Shown here piece by piece: positions 52,252 to 61,462 of a DNA stretch of 64,000 nucleotides (position 1 is the first letter of the stretch; each line of letters begins with the position of its first letter). The notes below the pieces were generated by a model. It worked only from the letters and a program-made list of their open reading frames with translations. It was not told the DNA's origin and did no database searches. The DNA is from Bradyrhizobium barranii subsp. apii. GTDB lineage: Bacteria; Pseudomonadota; Alphaproteobacteria; Rhizobiales; Xanthobacteraceae. The DNA lies in the NCBI RefSeq assembly GCF_011516635.5, contig NZ_CP096255.1, positions 8,691,501 through 8,755,500 on the forward strand. The letters run 5' to 3'. A program made the translations under genes and the position numbers.

Positions 52252-53226
52252 TCAGTCGCGAACGACGACCATCTTTCCGACGGCCTCGTTCGCCTCCATG
52301 ACGCGATGCGCCTCGCGAATCTCGTCGAAGCGAAAGATCCGCGCCGGCTTGACGTCCAGCCGGCCGGCCGCGGCGTCGGCGGCGATTTCCCGCAGCGGCA
52401 CGTCGGAGAGCGGGAACCCGGGCGTGCCGAACACGAAGCTGCCGAAGAAGGTCAGGTAGACGCCGCTCGGCATCTGCAGCAGCGGGTTGAAATCCGGAAT
52501 CGGATCAAGCCCGCCGAGCCAGCCGGCGAGACAGGAGCGGCCGCCGCGGCGAAGCATGGCGAGGGAGTCGAGCACGACGCTGTTGCCGACGAGGTCCAGG
52601 ACTGCGTCGACCTGCTTCGCCTCGGGCAGATGCTTTGAGAGATCGCGCCGTTCAATTTCGCACCGCGCGGCTCCGAGCTTCTCCAGCATGGCAAAGCGCT
52701 CCCGGCTGCGCGTCGTCGCGATCACCCGCGCGCCGGCATTGACCGCGAGCTTGAGTGCGGCCTGACCGAACGAGGACGTCGCTCCGCGAATGACGAGAAG
52801 CTGCCCCTTCTCGAGATCGAGATTTCGGAAGAGACAGGTCCATGCCGTCGCGAAGGTTTCGGGGATCGCTGCGAGCTCGGCCCAGGGCAAATCCGCATCG
52901 ATCGATGCGACATTCGAGACCGGCGCACGCGTGTATTCGGCGTAGCTGCCGTTGATGGTCCGGCCGAGACCGCCCATCAATGCGGCCACCTTGGCGCCCA
53001 CCCGAAATTCGCCGCCCGGGCACGACTTCACGAGACCGACGCATTCGATACCGCTGATCGGCGCCGCTTCGGCCCATTCGCCCCGGCGCATGTGCATTTC
53101 CGCATGATTGATGCCGAATCCCTTGACCTCGATGACGGCATGACCAGGCTGCGGCTCCGGCTCCGGAACATCCCGATAGACGAGGCTGTCCAAACCACCG
53201 AATTTTTCAAGAACGATAGCGCGCAT
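52252..53226 (-). CDS. Zinc-independent MDR quinone oxidoreductase-like
   Basis: A 324-residue protein of the quinone-reductase branch of MDR dehydrogenases (MRAIVLEKFGGLDSLVYRDVPEPEP, GFGINHAEMHMRRGEW, IECVGLVKSC, then LLVIRGATSSFGQAALKLAVNAGARVIATTRS). No zinc ligands are evident. Likely reduces an enone or quinone with NADPH. Its start is 41 bases from the end of the hydrolase gene and the SDR gene follows after 32 bases, suggesting a three-gene transcript. Confidence 0.87.
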   Translation of the reverse strand: MRAIVLEKFGGLDSLVYRDVPEPEPQPGHAVIEVKGFGINHAEMHMRRGEWAEAAPISGIECVGLVKSCPGGEFRVGAKVAALMGGLGRTINGSYAEYTRAPVSNVASIDADLPWAELAAIPETFATAWTCLFRNLDLEKGQLLVIRGATSSFGQAALKLAVNAGARVIATTRSRERFAMLEKLGAARCEIERRDLSKHLPEAKQVDAVLDLVGNSVVLDSLAMLRRGGRSCLAGWLGGLDPIPDFNPLLQMPSGVYLTFFGSFVFGTPGFPLSDVPLREIAADAAAGRLDVKPARIFRFDEIREAHRVMEANEAVGKMVVVRD

Positions 53227-53267
53227 GATGGCTCTCCTGACGTTTCTCGCGGCGAGGGAAGCGGCGG

Positions 53268-54137
53268 TTACCTATTCGAATTCAGCTGGCCAAGAAAATC
53301 ACCGATCGCCGCTGCGATCTCCCGCGCATGAGTCTCGAGCGCAAAGTGCCCCGTGTCGAAGAAGCGCACTTCGGCGCCCGGCATGTCGCGCTGAAACGCC
53401 TTCGCGCCCGCCGGCAGGAAAAAGGGATCGTTCTTGCCCCAGACCGCCAGGAAGGGCGGCTTGTGCATGCGGAAGTAGGCCTGGAATTCCGGATACATGG
53501 CGACGTTGGTCCCGTAGTCGCCGAACAGATCGAGCTGGACCTCGTCCGCGCCAGGGCGCTCGAGATAATGGTTGTCCAGCGTGTATCCGTCAGGGGAGAC
53601 CAGGGAGACGTCAGGCACCCCGTGGGTGTATTGCCAGACCGTCGTCTCTGGCGAAAGGAATGATCGCAGCACCGCCCGATTCGCTTGCGATGCATCTTGC
53701 CAGTAAGCCCGGATCGGGCTCCAGCCTTCGCTCAATCCCTCCTCATAGGCATTGCCATTCTGCGAGATGATGGAAACGATGCGCTCGGGATGCCGAAGAG
53801 CCATCCGAAAGCCCGTCGGCGCGCCATAGTCGAAGACGTAGAGCGAGAAGCGAGGAAGTCCGATGACTTCCGTGAACCGTTCGATCACCTGCGCCAACGC
53901 GGCGAACGTATAGGCAAAGCTTTCGCGCGCCGGCATGTCGGACTGGCCGAACCCGGGCAAATCCGGCGCCACCAGTCGGAAGCGATCCGAGAGCGCCGGG
54001 ATCAACTCGCGGAACATGTGGCCGGCCGTCGGAAATCCGTGCAGCAGCAGCAAGGCGGGCGCGTCAGCCCGTCCAGCCTCCCGGTAAAATACGTTCAGTC
54101 CATCCACGTCCGCCTTGCGGTATCGAATGCTCGTCAT
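53268..54137 (-). CDS. Alpha/beta hydrolase with Asp nucleophile (epoxide hydrolase/dehalogenase-like)
   Basis: A 289-residue alpha/beta hydrolase. LLLHGFPTAGHMF is the oxyanion loop (HGFP), the nucleophile elbow is VFDYGAPTG with Asp instead of Ser, and the His is in FFDTGHFALETH. An Asp nucleophile with a cap domain suits haloalkane dehalogenases and epoxide hydrolases. The start at 54137 has GGAGGGA upstream; the long open frame further upstream is non-coding. Substrate unknown. Divergent from nothing: the AraC gene upstream is on the same strand. Confidence 0.85.
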   Translation of the reverse strand: MTSIRYRKADVDGLNVFYREAGRADAPALLLLHGFPTAGHMFRELIPALSDRFRLVAPDLPGFGQSDMPARESFAYTFAALAQVIERFTEVIGLPRFSLYVFDYGAPTGFRMALRHPERIVSIISQNGNAYEEGLSEGWSPIRAYWQDASQANRAVLRSFLSPETTVWQYTHGVPDVSLVSPDGYTLDNHYLERPGADEVQLDLFGDYGTNVAMYPEFQAYFRMHKPPFLAVWGKNDPFFLPAGAKAFQRDMPGAEVRFFDTGHFALETHAREIAAAIGDFLGQLNSNR

Positions 54138-54324
54138 CTGTGGTCCCTCCCTCGACACCTGTTGCGCCCGGTGAAATCGATGATCCGATGGCAGCCGACC
54201 CGAGGCGGTCTCACCTGGACATTTCGCGGCTCGGGGCGATCCGGTTACAGACTCCCCGGGGATTTCTGCCCGTACGAGACTGCCTGTCGCCTGCCCTGCC
54301 CGATCTATCGTGCCTCGGATCCAT

Positions 54325-55299
54325 TCATTCGAACTCCCTGCGATAGTCCGTAGGAGTCCAACCCGTCGCTTTGCGAAAGGCGGAGCTGAAGGAGCTCGTT
54401 TGCGCATAGCCCAGGCTGAGTGCGATGTCCGTAATCGATACCGCGCGATCCGCCAGCCGCAGCTTGGCGAACTCCATGCGTCGCTGCACCTGATACTGGT
54501 AGGCCGGGATTCCGAACGACTTCTTGAAAGCGCGGCAGAAGTGGTGAACGCTGAGCCTGACGAGCTCGGCGAGCTTGAGGAGGCAGACCTGTTCTCCCAG
54601 ATGCCCCTCGACGTACTCGACCACGACACGCTTCTGCCAACCCGCGAGACCTCCACGACTGACCGCTGCCGGTTCGCGAACAACATCGTGATCAGACCTG
54701 GAAAGCTCGTGGGCGAGCACGCCGCAAAGCGCTTCGAGGTAGGGCGCGCAATTCGTCTCGGCGCTCTCGATCGCCTTCTTCAATTTGGAGGCGGTTTCCC
54801 AGACCAGCGGATCCTCGAAGTATATTCTTGGCGCGAGCCCGGCCGCGCCGTCGTCGGACTTGTGAAGCGCGGCGGGATCGAAATAGAGGAAGGTCACCTG
54901 CGCCGACGAGGCAGTCTCATGCCATTCCCGATAGGCGCGTCCCGCCGGGACAAAGGTCAGCCTGTGCTCGGAACCGCGCAGCTTCGACGAGCAGAGGCCA
55001 TCGATGGAGGTCTCACCGCTTTTCCGCGCTCCCTCGTTGTACAACGCCAGGAGATGTCTCGATCCCTGAAAGCGAAATTCGATCCTGTTGCCGACCGGGA
55101 GGTGAACGCTCTCCGAAAACCACCAGCGCCAGCCGATCCCAAGGCGCTTCACCGGCTCGGAAGGCGTTATGCTGACCGTCGGATGAAGCGTCGCGTCGGA
55201 CGGCCTGGACGACAGCATCTCGTCCACCGGCCGGATTGGCGAAGCGGAGACCGCCATCCGTGGCGTGCTCTCACTCGAATTTGATACGTACATCCCCAT
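54325..55299 (-). CDS. AraC-family regulator
   Basis: A 324-residue regulator with an N-terminal cupin-like sensor domain (about residues 60 to 190) and a C-terminal double HTH (EYVEGHLGEQVCLLKLAELVRLSVHHFCRAFKKSFG, then SLGYAQTSSFSSAFRKATGWTPTDYRREFE). I chose the ATG at 55299. The first 30 residues are not conserved in appearance, so a later start is possible. The shared 42-bp element lies about 200 bases upstream, suggesting control by the FixJ-type system encoded next door. The hydrolase-MDR-SDR set downstream is a plausible target. Confidence 0.85.
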   Translation of the reverse strand: MGMYVSNSSESTPRMAVSASPIRPVDEMLSSRPSDATLHPTVSITPSEPVKRLGIGWRWWFSESVHLPVGNRIEFRFQGSRHLLALYNEGARKSGETSIDGLCSSKLRGSEHRLTFVPAGRAYREWHETASSAQVTFLYFDPAALHKSDDGAAGLAPRIYFEDPLVWETASKLKKAIESAETNCAPYLEALCGVLAHELSRSDHDVVREPAAVSRGGLAGWQKRVVVEYVEGHLGEQVCLLKLAELVRLSVHHFCRAFKKSFGIPAYQYQVQRRMEFAKLRLADRAVSITDIALSLGYAQTSSFSSAFRKATGWTPTDYRREFE

Positions 55300-55500
55300 C
55301 GTCGTCGCCCTGTTCTGTGCTCCGGATGGCCGCGTCCAATCGTCAACGACTTTCTGCACGGAGGAGATGCCCTGGTCGCCTGGATACGGGCGTTGAAGCC
55401 GCAAGCTGCACGTGGCGTTACCTCTCCGGTCAAGGCGCGCTGCCAACGCCGGATGGCAGCACCGCACAGTGGCAACATGCTTTTCATCGCGCTGGCGGGC

Positions 55501-55542
55501 AATCTCACGCTTGTGCTGTTCCGACCCATACTTAGGTATGGG
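55501..55542 (-). promoter_or_regulatory. Shared 42-bp regulatory element, copy 1
   Basis: Contains a perfect palindrome CCCATAC-N4-GTATGGG (55525 to 55542) plus a conserved arm that on the minus strand reads CACAAGCGTGAGATT. Matches the copy at 62710 at 35 of 42 positions, in the same orientation. It lies about 200 bases upstream of the AraC gene and next to the end of the FixJ-type response regulator gene. A binding site for that regulator is the leading idea (inference). Confidence 0.7.
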
Positions 55543-55597
55543 CCGCATGCAGGGACGGTGCTGAGATGATTCAGCAGGAGATGCCAGTCCCGAAGCT

Positions 55598-56212
55598 TCA
55601 GCCTTGGAGCTGGAGCGCTTCTGCCATTCGAACGAGCATTGCCGCGGTTTTTGCCCCGAGCTTCCGCATCACGCTGCCACGATGCATCTTGACTGTCGCT
55701 TCGCTGATCGAGAGCTCGCTGGCGACCTGCTTGTTCATCAGACCGGATGCCACCAGCGTCATCACTTGCCGCTCGCGCGTGGTCAGGAGTGCAAACTTCT
55801 CCTGCAACTGCGCCAGGTGCGCGCTGTCGTCACGCCGATCGATGTCCTTTCGGATCGCGGCCGTGATCGCATCGAGAAGGTCCTGGTCCCGTATCGGCTT
55901 GGTGAGAAAATCGACCGCCCCCAGCTTCATGCCTCTTACCGACATGGGAATGTCGCCAAAGGCGGTCATCAGGATCACCGGGATTCCGACATTGATTTTC
56001 GTCAGGTACTCCTGCAGCTCCAAGCCACTCGTGCCGGGCAATCTGACATCGAGCACCAGGCACGCAGGGGCATCCGACAGTTCAACCTTGAGGAAATCCG
56101 AGGCTGATCCGTACAGGGCGACTTTGTAGTGCAGGGACTCGAGCAGGTCGCCAAGGGACTCGCGAACCGCGCGGTCATCGTCGACGATATGAACAACGCC
56201 GGAAGGAGGCAT
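55598..56212 (-). CDS. FixJ/NarL-type response regulator
   Basis: A 204-residue two-domain protein. Receiver domain (VVHIVDDDRAVRESL, phospho-acceptor Asp in CLVLDVRLPG, Thr in ILMTAFGD, Lys in DFLTKPI) and a LuxR-type HTH (LTTRERQVMTLVASGLMNKQVASELSISEATVKMHRGSVMRKL). The ATG at 56212 is two bases after the histidine kinase stop and is preceded by GGAGG. It therefore pairs with that kinase. Its target could be the palindrome-bearing 42-bp elements at 55501 and 62710. Confidence 0.93.
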   Translation of the reverse strand: MPPSGVVHIVDDDRAVRESLGDLLESLHYKVALYGSASDFLKVELSDAPACLVLDVRLPGTSGLELQEYLTKINVGIPVILMTAFGDIPMSVRGMKLGAVDFLTKPIRDQDLLDAITAAIRKDIDRRDDSAHLAQLQEKFALLTTRERQVMTLVASGLMNKQVASELSISEATVKMHRGSVMRKLGAKTAAMLVRMAEALQLQG

Positions 56213-56214
56213 GT

Positions 56215-57888
56215 CTACCGGCTTTCCGACGTCTGAACCGCCTGGCGAAGCGGGAGAGCGAAGGTGAACTTCGCTCCGCACCTCCCGTTTTCTTCCACCC
56301 ATAGCTGTCCTCCGTGGAGTTTCACTATCTTGCGGCAGATCGACAGTCCCAGACCGAGTCCCGCTCCCTTCGTCGTATAGAGCGTCTCGAAGACCCGCTC
56401 TCTATCAGCCGGGCTGATGCCGCCCCCCGTATCCGCGATTGCCACGGAAATCATACCATCGGCGACCCCCGAAGAGAGGGCCAAAATGCGGTTCCCGTCC
56501 TCGACCGCGGCCATGGCCTCGATCGCGTTGCGCACGAGGTTGAGGGCGACCTGCTGGACCTGAACACGGTCTGCTTCGACACGCGGCGATGATCGATCGA
56601 AGTCGGTACGGACGATGACCCCGGCACGCTCGATTTCCCTGTTCGACAGAAGCAGAACCTCCGCAACCGCATCGTTGATATCGAACTCGGCAAAATGGAC
56701 CTGCGTGCCCCGCACCAGAGAGCGGACCCCGGTCACAACCTCCGCAGCCCGGCGTGCCTGCCTGATGATGCGCGCGACCGATTTCCGGGCCTCCCCGGCT
56801 TGAACGGGATCCCGGGCGAGCCATCGGAGGCAAGCTTCCGCGCTCATGATCATGCCCGTCAGCGGCTGATCGATCTCGTGAATGATCGAGCCGGCGAGCT
56901 CGCCAAGGGACGTCAGACCCGTCGCCCGTGCAAGCTCGTTTCGCGCGTCGGCGAGAGCCTGCTCCGCCGCCTTCCGTTGCGACACATCCGTGATGATGCC
57001 TTCCAGCTCGAGGTCTCCCGTGGGCCCCTCATCGAATTGTCCGACGGCCACGACATGCAACGTCTTGCCGTCCCGGTGGACCACGCGGTACTCGTGGGTG
57101 AATGGCGACTTCGTGCTGATCGCCTCGGTGAGGTCCTGCTCCAGCGCGGGGTAATCCTCGGGGTGGACCCGGCTCCTGAACACCTCGAAGGGCACGGGGT
57201 TTACGTCCAGGTCGATATCCAGGATGCGGTAACATTCGCGCGATCCGCGGGAGAGCAGGGTGCGCGTGTTCCAGCGATAGCTGCCCATCCCGCCGATCTG
57301 CTGACCTCTGACCATCCACATGTTGGTCTCGCGCAGCGCCTCGAACAGGCGGACGGATTCGAATGAGACGGCGGCCTGATTGGCCAGCATGGATGTCACC
57401 CAGACGCATCGCGGCGTGAAGATATCCGCATCTCCATCCGCTTCGAGATAGAGAACGCCGATCGCCCAGTGCTGGTGAATCAACGGCAGGCACAGCTGCG
57501 CTATCTTTCCAGACGGCGGGTTTGCGGGATCAATCAGTGCCGAGCTCTCCGCGTCGGCTTGCCTCACGACCGTTTGCTTTCGATCAAGCACCTGTTCGGC
57601 AAGGTCGCTCGGCAGGAGGAATTCGGCGTGCGGCGGGAAGGAGGCAAGGAAGTTCGCCCTCTCGCGCGGGAAGCTCGCATCGGCCTTGGCAAGCAACTCT
57701 CTTTGCCCGCTGAGCAGGATCGCCCCCCGACTGGCCCCGGAGTAACTCAGCGCCTCCATCAGGAGAGCCTTGGCCAATCCCTGATAGCTGATTTCTCTCG
57801 AGATAATCTGAAACGCCTTTGCGACCAGATCGAGTTCGTGCGTCTCGTTATCAAGCCTCATACCGAGATGTCTCGTCGTGAAAATCAT
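56215..57888 (-). CDS. Sensor histidine kinase with GAF and PAS domains
   Basis: A soluble kinase of about 557 residues. GAF domain (about residues 30 to 190: RGAILLSGQRELLAKA, LPLIHQHWAIGVLYLEADGD), PAS domain (about 200 to 320: RECYRILDIDLDVNPVPFEVFRSRVHPED, then DVSQRKAAEQ), HisKA with the phospho-accepting His in SIIHEIDQPLTGM, and HATPase with NLVRNAIEAM (N box), DTGGGISP (G1) and GLGLGLSICRKIV (G2). No membrane segment, so a cytoplasmic signal is sensed. The true start is unclear: ATG at 58011, 57888 or 57861. Co-transcribed with the response regulator. Confidence 0.9.
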   Translation of the reverse strand: MIFTTRHLGMRLDNETHELDLVAKAFQIISREISYQGLAKALLMEALSYSGASRGAILLSGQRELLAKADASFPRERANFLASFPPHAEFLLPSDLAEQVLDRKQTVVRQADAESSALIDPANPPSGKIAQLCLPLIHQHWAIGVLYLEADGDADIFTPRCVWVTSMLANQAAVSFESVRLFEALRETNMWMVRGQQIGGMGSYRWNTRTLLSRGSRECYRILDIDLDVNPVPFEVFRSRVHPEDYPALEQDLTEAISTKSPFTHEYRVVHRDGKTLHVVAVGQFDEGPTGDLELEGIITDVSQRKAAEQALADARNELARATGLTSLGELAGSIIHEIDQPLTGMIMSAEACLRWLARDPVQAGEARKSVARIIRQARRAAEVVTGVRSLVRGTQVHFAEFDINDAVAEVLLLSNREIERAGVIVRTDFDRSSPRVEADRVQVQQVALNLVRNAIEAMAAVEDGNRILALSSGVADGMISVAIADTGGGISPADRERVFETLYTTKGAGLGLGLSICRKIVKLHGGQLWVEENGRCGAKFTFALPLRQAVQTSESR

Positions 57889-58224
57889 TTCCAGACGTCT
57901 CGACGCATCACCCCGCCGCTTGCGTATCGAGGGGCGGGACGAGAGCGCGTCAGTACGCCGCAACATGTAACGGGACTTGCGAACGTTGCCAAGTTTGGTT
58001 GCGAGAGCCACGGTTCACGAGCCCGCGCCATGCACGTCGTTGCGCATTGCCCCGATTTTTTTCGAAGCAGGTGTAACCGATGCGACGGTTGCTCCGAATG
58101 TCCACGAAAGTGCGGAGCAACGGCATTGCGCCCCGCTGGCCGTCGGCATGCCTCGCCTGCTGTTCAGGCCAAATCGGGGCGTCGAGACACTGCCGCGCAG
58201 GCCCGCATCGGCAAGGAAACAGGA

Positions 58225-58929
58225 ATGATGACCGCGGACTCTCCGAAGACAGAACGCCTGAATGCCCTCTCGGATGCGGTTTTTGCAGTCGTTATTACAA
58301 TTCTCGCCCTGGACCTGCGCCCGCCACACGCTCCGAGCCTCGATGCTCTATTCGAACTCTGGCCGACCGTCATCGGCTACGCGGTCAGCTATCTCTTCAT
58401 CGCCATCGTCTGGGTGAACCATCACCACCTTCTGCACTATGCAAGCGCAGCGACGCCCCGATTGATCTGGGGAAACTTCGCTCATCTGTTTTCAGTCTCG
58501 CTGCTGCCGTTCTCGACAGCCTGGATCGCGAGCTCAAAGCTGGCGCCACTGCCCGTCACCGTCTATGCCGGCGTATTCGCCCTGGTGAACGCGACCTATC
58601 TGTTGCTGTGCTGGGAAGCCGTCGACCGGCCGGCGATCGAGGAGATCCCGAGCCAGGCGCGCATGGTGATGCGCATGCGATCCTTGACCACCCTGTTCGG
58701 CTTCCTCGCCGCGGCGGCCGTCTCGTTGCACTATCCCATGTTCGCGCTGGCCATGATCTGCATCTGCCTTGCCGTGTATCTCAAGCCTCAGGTCGCAGGA
58801 CACGGGCCGCATCTTGCTTCAGCAGATACAACGATACCGCAAGCAGCACGACATCCTTCATCAAGAACGGAACGTTGCCCGTCATCGCCGGAAAGCCGCC
58901 TGCAGCAGCGTCCCAACCGTCCGGCATAA
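58225..58929 (+). CDS. TMEM175-family potassium channel-like protein, extended tail
   Basis: A 234-residue membrane protein of the bacterial TMEM175 (DUF1211) family. It starts with ERLNALSDAVFAVVITILALDLR, the first helix with the FSD-type motif (here LSDAVFA) that lines the K+ pore, and has five more helices to about residue 190. From about residue 192 (after KPQVAGHGPHLA) the sequence is polar, Ser/Arg/Pro-rich and antisense to the DUF417 gene; the relatives I know end about here. The natural stop may have been lost. Length of the core (about 195) fits the family. Confidence 0.83.
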   Translation: MMTADSPKTERLNALSDAVFAVVITILALDLRPPHAPSLDALFELWPTVIGYAVSYLFIAIVWVNHHHLLHYASAATPRLIWGNFAHLFSVSLLPFSTAWIASSKLAPLPVTVYAGVFALVNATYLLLCWEAVDRPAIEEIPSQARMVMRMRSLTTLFGFLAAAAVSLHYPMFALAMICICLAVYLKPQVAGHGPHLASADTTIPQAARHPSSRTERCPSSPESRLQQRPNRPA

Positions 58930-59293
58930 ACGGAATGATCGTGACTGTTGCGATGAAGGTGCCGGTCGACCCTAGGGCGCCCAGAATCCCGAGGCGCTTG
59001 CTCCAGAAGCCCGCGAATATCAAAGCACCAAAGGTCCATTCGGCGACGCCGAGGAACCAACTGGCGCCTTGATGGCCGAAAGCGGGATAGAGCCACCAGA
59101 TCAGCGGACCGTTGCTGATGAAGGGGTCCAGGCGATCCGCCTCGTACGCCCACCATTTCTGGTAGCCGAAGAAGAAGAACAGGATCACCATCGACGCCCG
59201 GACGATGTGGTAGTCCAGGTCTCCCGCAAGCAGCCCCGATATCGGCAGCCTGCTTGCGAACGATTTGCGCTGGGCTCTCGCCAATGTACTCAT
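58781..59293 (-). CDS. DUF417 (YkgB/RclC-like) membrane protein, copy 1
   Basis: A 170-residue protein with four helices. FFFFGYQKWWAYEADRLDPFISNGPLIWWLYP is the family hallmark, followed by FLGVAEWTFGALIFAGFWSKRLGILGALGS and a final FLMKDVVLLAVSLYLLKQD helix. RclC of E. coli, in the same family, is part of the reactive chlorine response. It overlaps the TMEM175 gene by 149 bases in the convergent sense. Very similar to the protein at 62961, so the two are paralogues. Confidence 0.88.
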   Translation of the reverse strand: MSTLARAQRKSFASRLPISGLLAGDLDYHIVRASMVILFFFFGYQKWWAYEADRLDPFISNGPLIWWLYPAFGHQGASWFLGVAEWTFGALIFAGFWSKRLGILGALGSTGTFIATVTIIPFMPDGWDAAAGGFPAMTGNVPFLMKDVVLLAVSLYLLKQDAARVLRPEA

Positions 59294-59312
59294 GGTGCCG
59301 ATCCTCCTGATC

Positions 59313-59999
59313 CTAACTCACAGGCCCTTGCGTGGTCAGCGCCTGACCGAGATCGATCAGAAGCCGGCAGACAAGGCCGTCGGGCGCGAAGTCGAGATCG
59401 ACCTGCGCGCCCGGCAGGGCCCTTGCGATCAGTTGCGTGCCAAAGCCTCTGCGTTCGGGCTTGGTCACAATCGGTCCGCCGCGCTCGCGCCACTGGATCG
59501 CAAGACCTTGTCCGCCGAGATAGGGCGGGCTTTCCCAGATCACCTCGACGGCTCCTGCCGTCGATGTCAGCGCGCCGTACTTGCTCGCGTTGGTAGCCAG
59601 CTCGTGAATGATGACGTGCAGCGCCAACGCGATGTGCGGCTCCAGCGTGATATCCGGCCCCGCGAGCAGAATGCGGCCCCTGTGAAACATCGCGTGCGGT
59701 TTGAGCGTTCGCTCCAGCATCGCCGCGAGAGACACTCGCTGCTCTCCCGCGGATTCGATTATCCTGTAGGCATCGGACAGGGTCGCGATCCGTGCCGAGA
59801 GCGCCTCGCGAAAATCGGCGGTCGTATTCGCATCGGTGTTGTTCACGAAGCACAGAACGATGCTGAGGATATTGCGCATGCGATGCTGCAATTCCCTGAC
59901 GACAAGCTCGAGCTCGTCATCCCGGATCGGGGCGATCCGCTCAAAGTGCGCGCACCCGCTTCCGCCGTCGTGGAACGAACCGGTGACAGTGTGCCTCAT
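59313..59999 (-). CDS. HWE/HisKA_2-type histidine kinase without input domain
   Basis: A 228-residue soluble kinase core. The phospho-His region VVRELQHRMRNILSIVLCFV, N-box LHVIIHELATNASKYGALTS, the WxE-type motif IQWRERGGPIV, and the G-box RRGFGTQLIARAL are typical of HWE kinases. There is no obvious sensory domain; the first 35 residues are unremarkable. Such proteins may pair with a receiver-only regulator, and one is encoded at 62119. It starts 38 bases from the small exported protein gene, and its end is 20 bases from the DUF417 start. Confidence 0.85.
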   Translation of the reverse strand: MRHTVTGSFHDGGSGCAHFERIAPIRDDELELVVRELQHRMRNILSIVLCFVNNTDANTTADFREALSARIATLSDAYRIIESAGEQRVSLAAMLERTLKPHAMFHRGRILLAGPDITLEPHIALALHVIIHELATNASKYGALTSTAGAVEVIWESPPYLGGQGLAIQWRERGGPIVTKPERRGFGTQLIARALPGAQVDLDFAPDGLVCRLLIDLGQALTTQGPVS

Positions 60000-60036
60000 G
60001 TGCAGACCTATCGCTGTTTGCTGAACCGGATTTCGA

Positions 60037-60291
60037 TCAACACCCGCGGCAGATTTTCAGCTTCTTGTCGAGATCTGCGTCCAGACCTTCCAGTTTCCGG
60101 TTGAAGTCGGTAATGCGCTTCTGCAACGCATCCTCGGCGACTGAATTCGGCATGAATTCATTGCCGCGCGGCTGCACCTGGACGGTCTCAGCCGGGCTCG
60201 GCGCTTTCGGCGACGGCGCCGGGAGCGGATCTGCCAGGGCGGTTAGAGGAATGGCGGCGAAGCTCAGGATGAGGGATGAACGGAGTTGCAT
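60037..60291 (-). CDS. Small exported Pro-rich protein
   Basis: An 84-residue protein with a Sec signal peptide (RSSLILSFAAIPLTALADPL) and a Pro/Ala linker, then an amphipathic helix (AEDALQKRITDFNRKLEGLDADLDKKLKICRGC) ending with a C-x-x-C. It may be periplasmic. No family recognised. Same strand as the HWE kinase gene downstream of it. Confidence 0.6.
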   Translation of the reverse strand: MQLRSSLILSFAAIPLTALADPLPAPSPKAPSPAETVQVQPRGNEFMPNSVAEDALQKRITDFNRKLEGLDADLDKKLKICRGC

Positions 60292-60425
60292 GGTCGCGCC
60301 TCAACGCAGTTGATTGCCATGATGACGCGCACATTATGCAGCATGTGTACGAGCCTCGCTGTTCGTGGATTGCGCCGATTGAGGCGATATTGTTGGAAAT
60401 GATTCCGTCTGCGCCCCGATTCATC

Positions 60426-61385
60426 CTAGGGTGCCGCTGGCGCGGGCCTTTGCTCTGCGAGAATGACTGAGAAGAGCCCGCTGTCGTCAGTCCAATCGGC
60501 GACGGGATTCCATCCGCCGGCCTGCAGCAGGACGAAGGCATCCCTCCGCCCGTATTTGAGGCTGTTCTCCGTGTGGATGGTCTCGCCGTTCGACAACGAG
60601 AAGACGCGACCATCGACCTCGAAGCGGACGTCGCGCGTGGCTTCCAGATGCATCTCGATACGCGCCTCCGCATCATTCCAGCGCGCCAAATGGAGAAACG
60701 CGCCCAGGGGAATCGAGCCGCCCAGCTCGCGGTTGATCCGGTGCAAGAGGTTGAGATTGAATGCGGCCGTCAGCCCTTGCGCGTCGTCATATGCCGGCAG
60801 GAGAACATCCTGATCCTTGATACGGTCGATGCCGATCAGCAGCATCGATCCGGCACCCAGGGTCACCGCCATCGCCCGCAACAGGTCGACCGCCGCAGGC
60901 ACAGTGAGGTTTCCGATCGTCGACCCCGGAAAGAAGCCAAGGCGCGCAGTCGAGGCAATCTCGTCCGGCAGCGCAAAGGGATAGGTGAAATCGGCCTCGG
61001 TTGGATAGATCGGCAGTCCCGGGAATGCATGCGACAAGCCTACCGCAACCTCCCGGAGGAATTCGCCCGAGATGTCGATCGGCACATACGCAGAAGGCTC
61101 CGTCTCTGCCAGCAACAGTCGCGTCTTTGCCGACGAGCCTGAGCCGAATTCTATGACTGCGCGGCCCGGCCCCGCGAGCGCGGCGATTTCCGATACCGCG
61201 GACGCAAGGATCGATCGCTCGGTTCGTGTCGGGTAGTATTCGGGCAGCAGCGTGATGGCTTCAAACAGAGCCGATCCGCGACGATCATAAAGCCATCTCG
61301 CCGGAATTGCCTTTGGCGCGAGGCCCAGCCCTTCCATGATGTCATAGCGGAACGCCGCCGTCAGGTCGGCCACCGTAGATCGCAT
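60426..61385 (-). CDS. egtD: L-histidine N-alpha-methyltransferase (EgtD)
   Basis: A 319-residue SAM-dependent methyltransferase (methyltransf_33). Segments typical of EgtD: ARWLYDRRGSALFEAITLLPEYYPTRTE at the N-terminus, then VIEFGSGSSAKTRLLLAE (SAM site), YVPIDIS, LGFFPGSTIGNL and the C-terminal EMHLEATRDVRF and IHTENSLKY. It trimethylates histidine to hercynine, the first step of ergothioneine synthesis. No egtB, egtC or egtE-like gene lies next to it here. A weak RBS and open upstream frame make the start uncertain. Confidence 0.92.
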   Translation of the reverse strand: MRSTVADLTAAFRYDIMEGLGLAPKAIPARWLYDRRGSALFEAITLLPEYYPTRTERSILASAVSEIAALAGPGRAVIEFGSGSSAKTRLLLAETEPSAYVPIDISGEFLREVAVGLSHAFPGLPIYPTEADFTYPFALPDEIASTARLGFFPGSTIGNLTVPAAVDLLRAMAVTLGAGSMLLIGIDRIKDQDVLLPAYDDAQGLTAAFNLNLLHRINRELGGSIPLGAFLHLARWNDAEARIEMHLEATRDVRFEVDGRVFSLSNGETIHTENSLKYGRRDAFVLLQAGGWNPVADWTDDSGLFSVILAEQRPAPAAP

Positions 61386-61462
61386 TTCGTTCTGGAGTTG
61401 AAGCAATTTCGGCTTTCCTTCGCACGAAGTCTCGGTCGACCCGGCCGGCGGCCGCAATGAAG

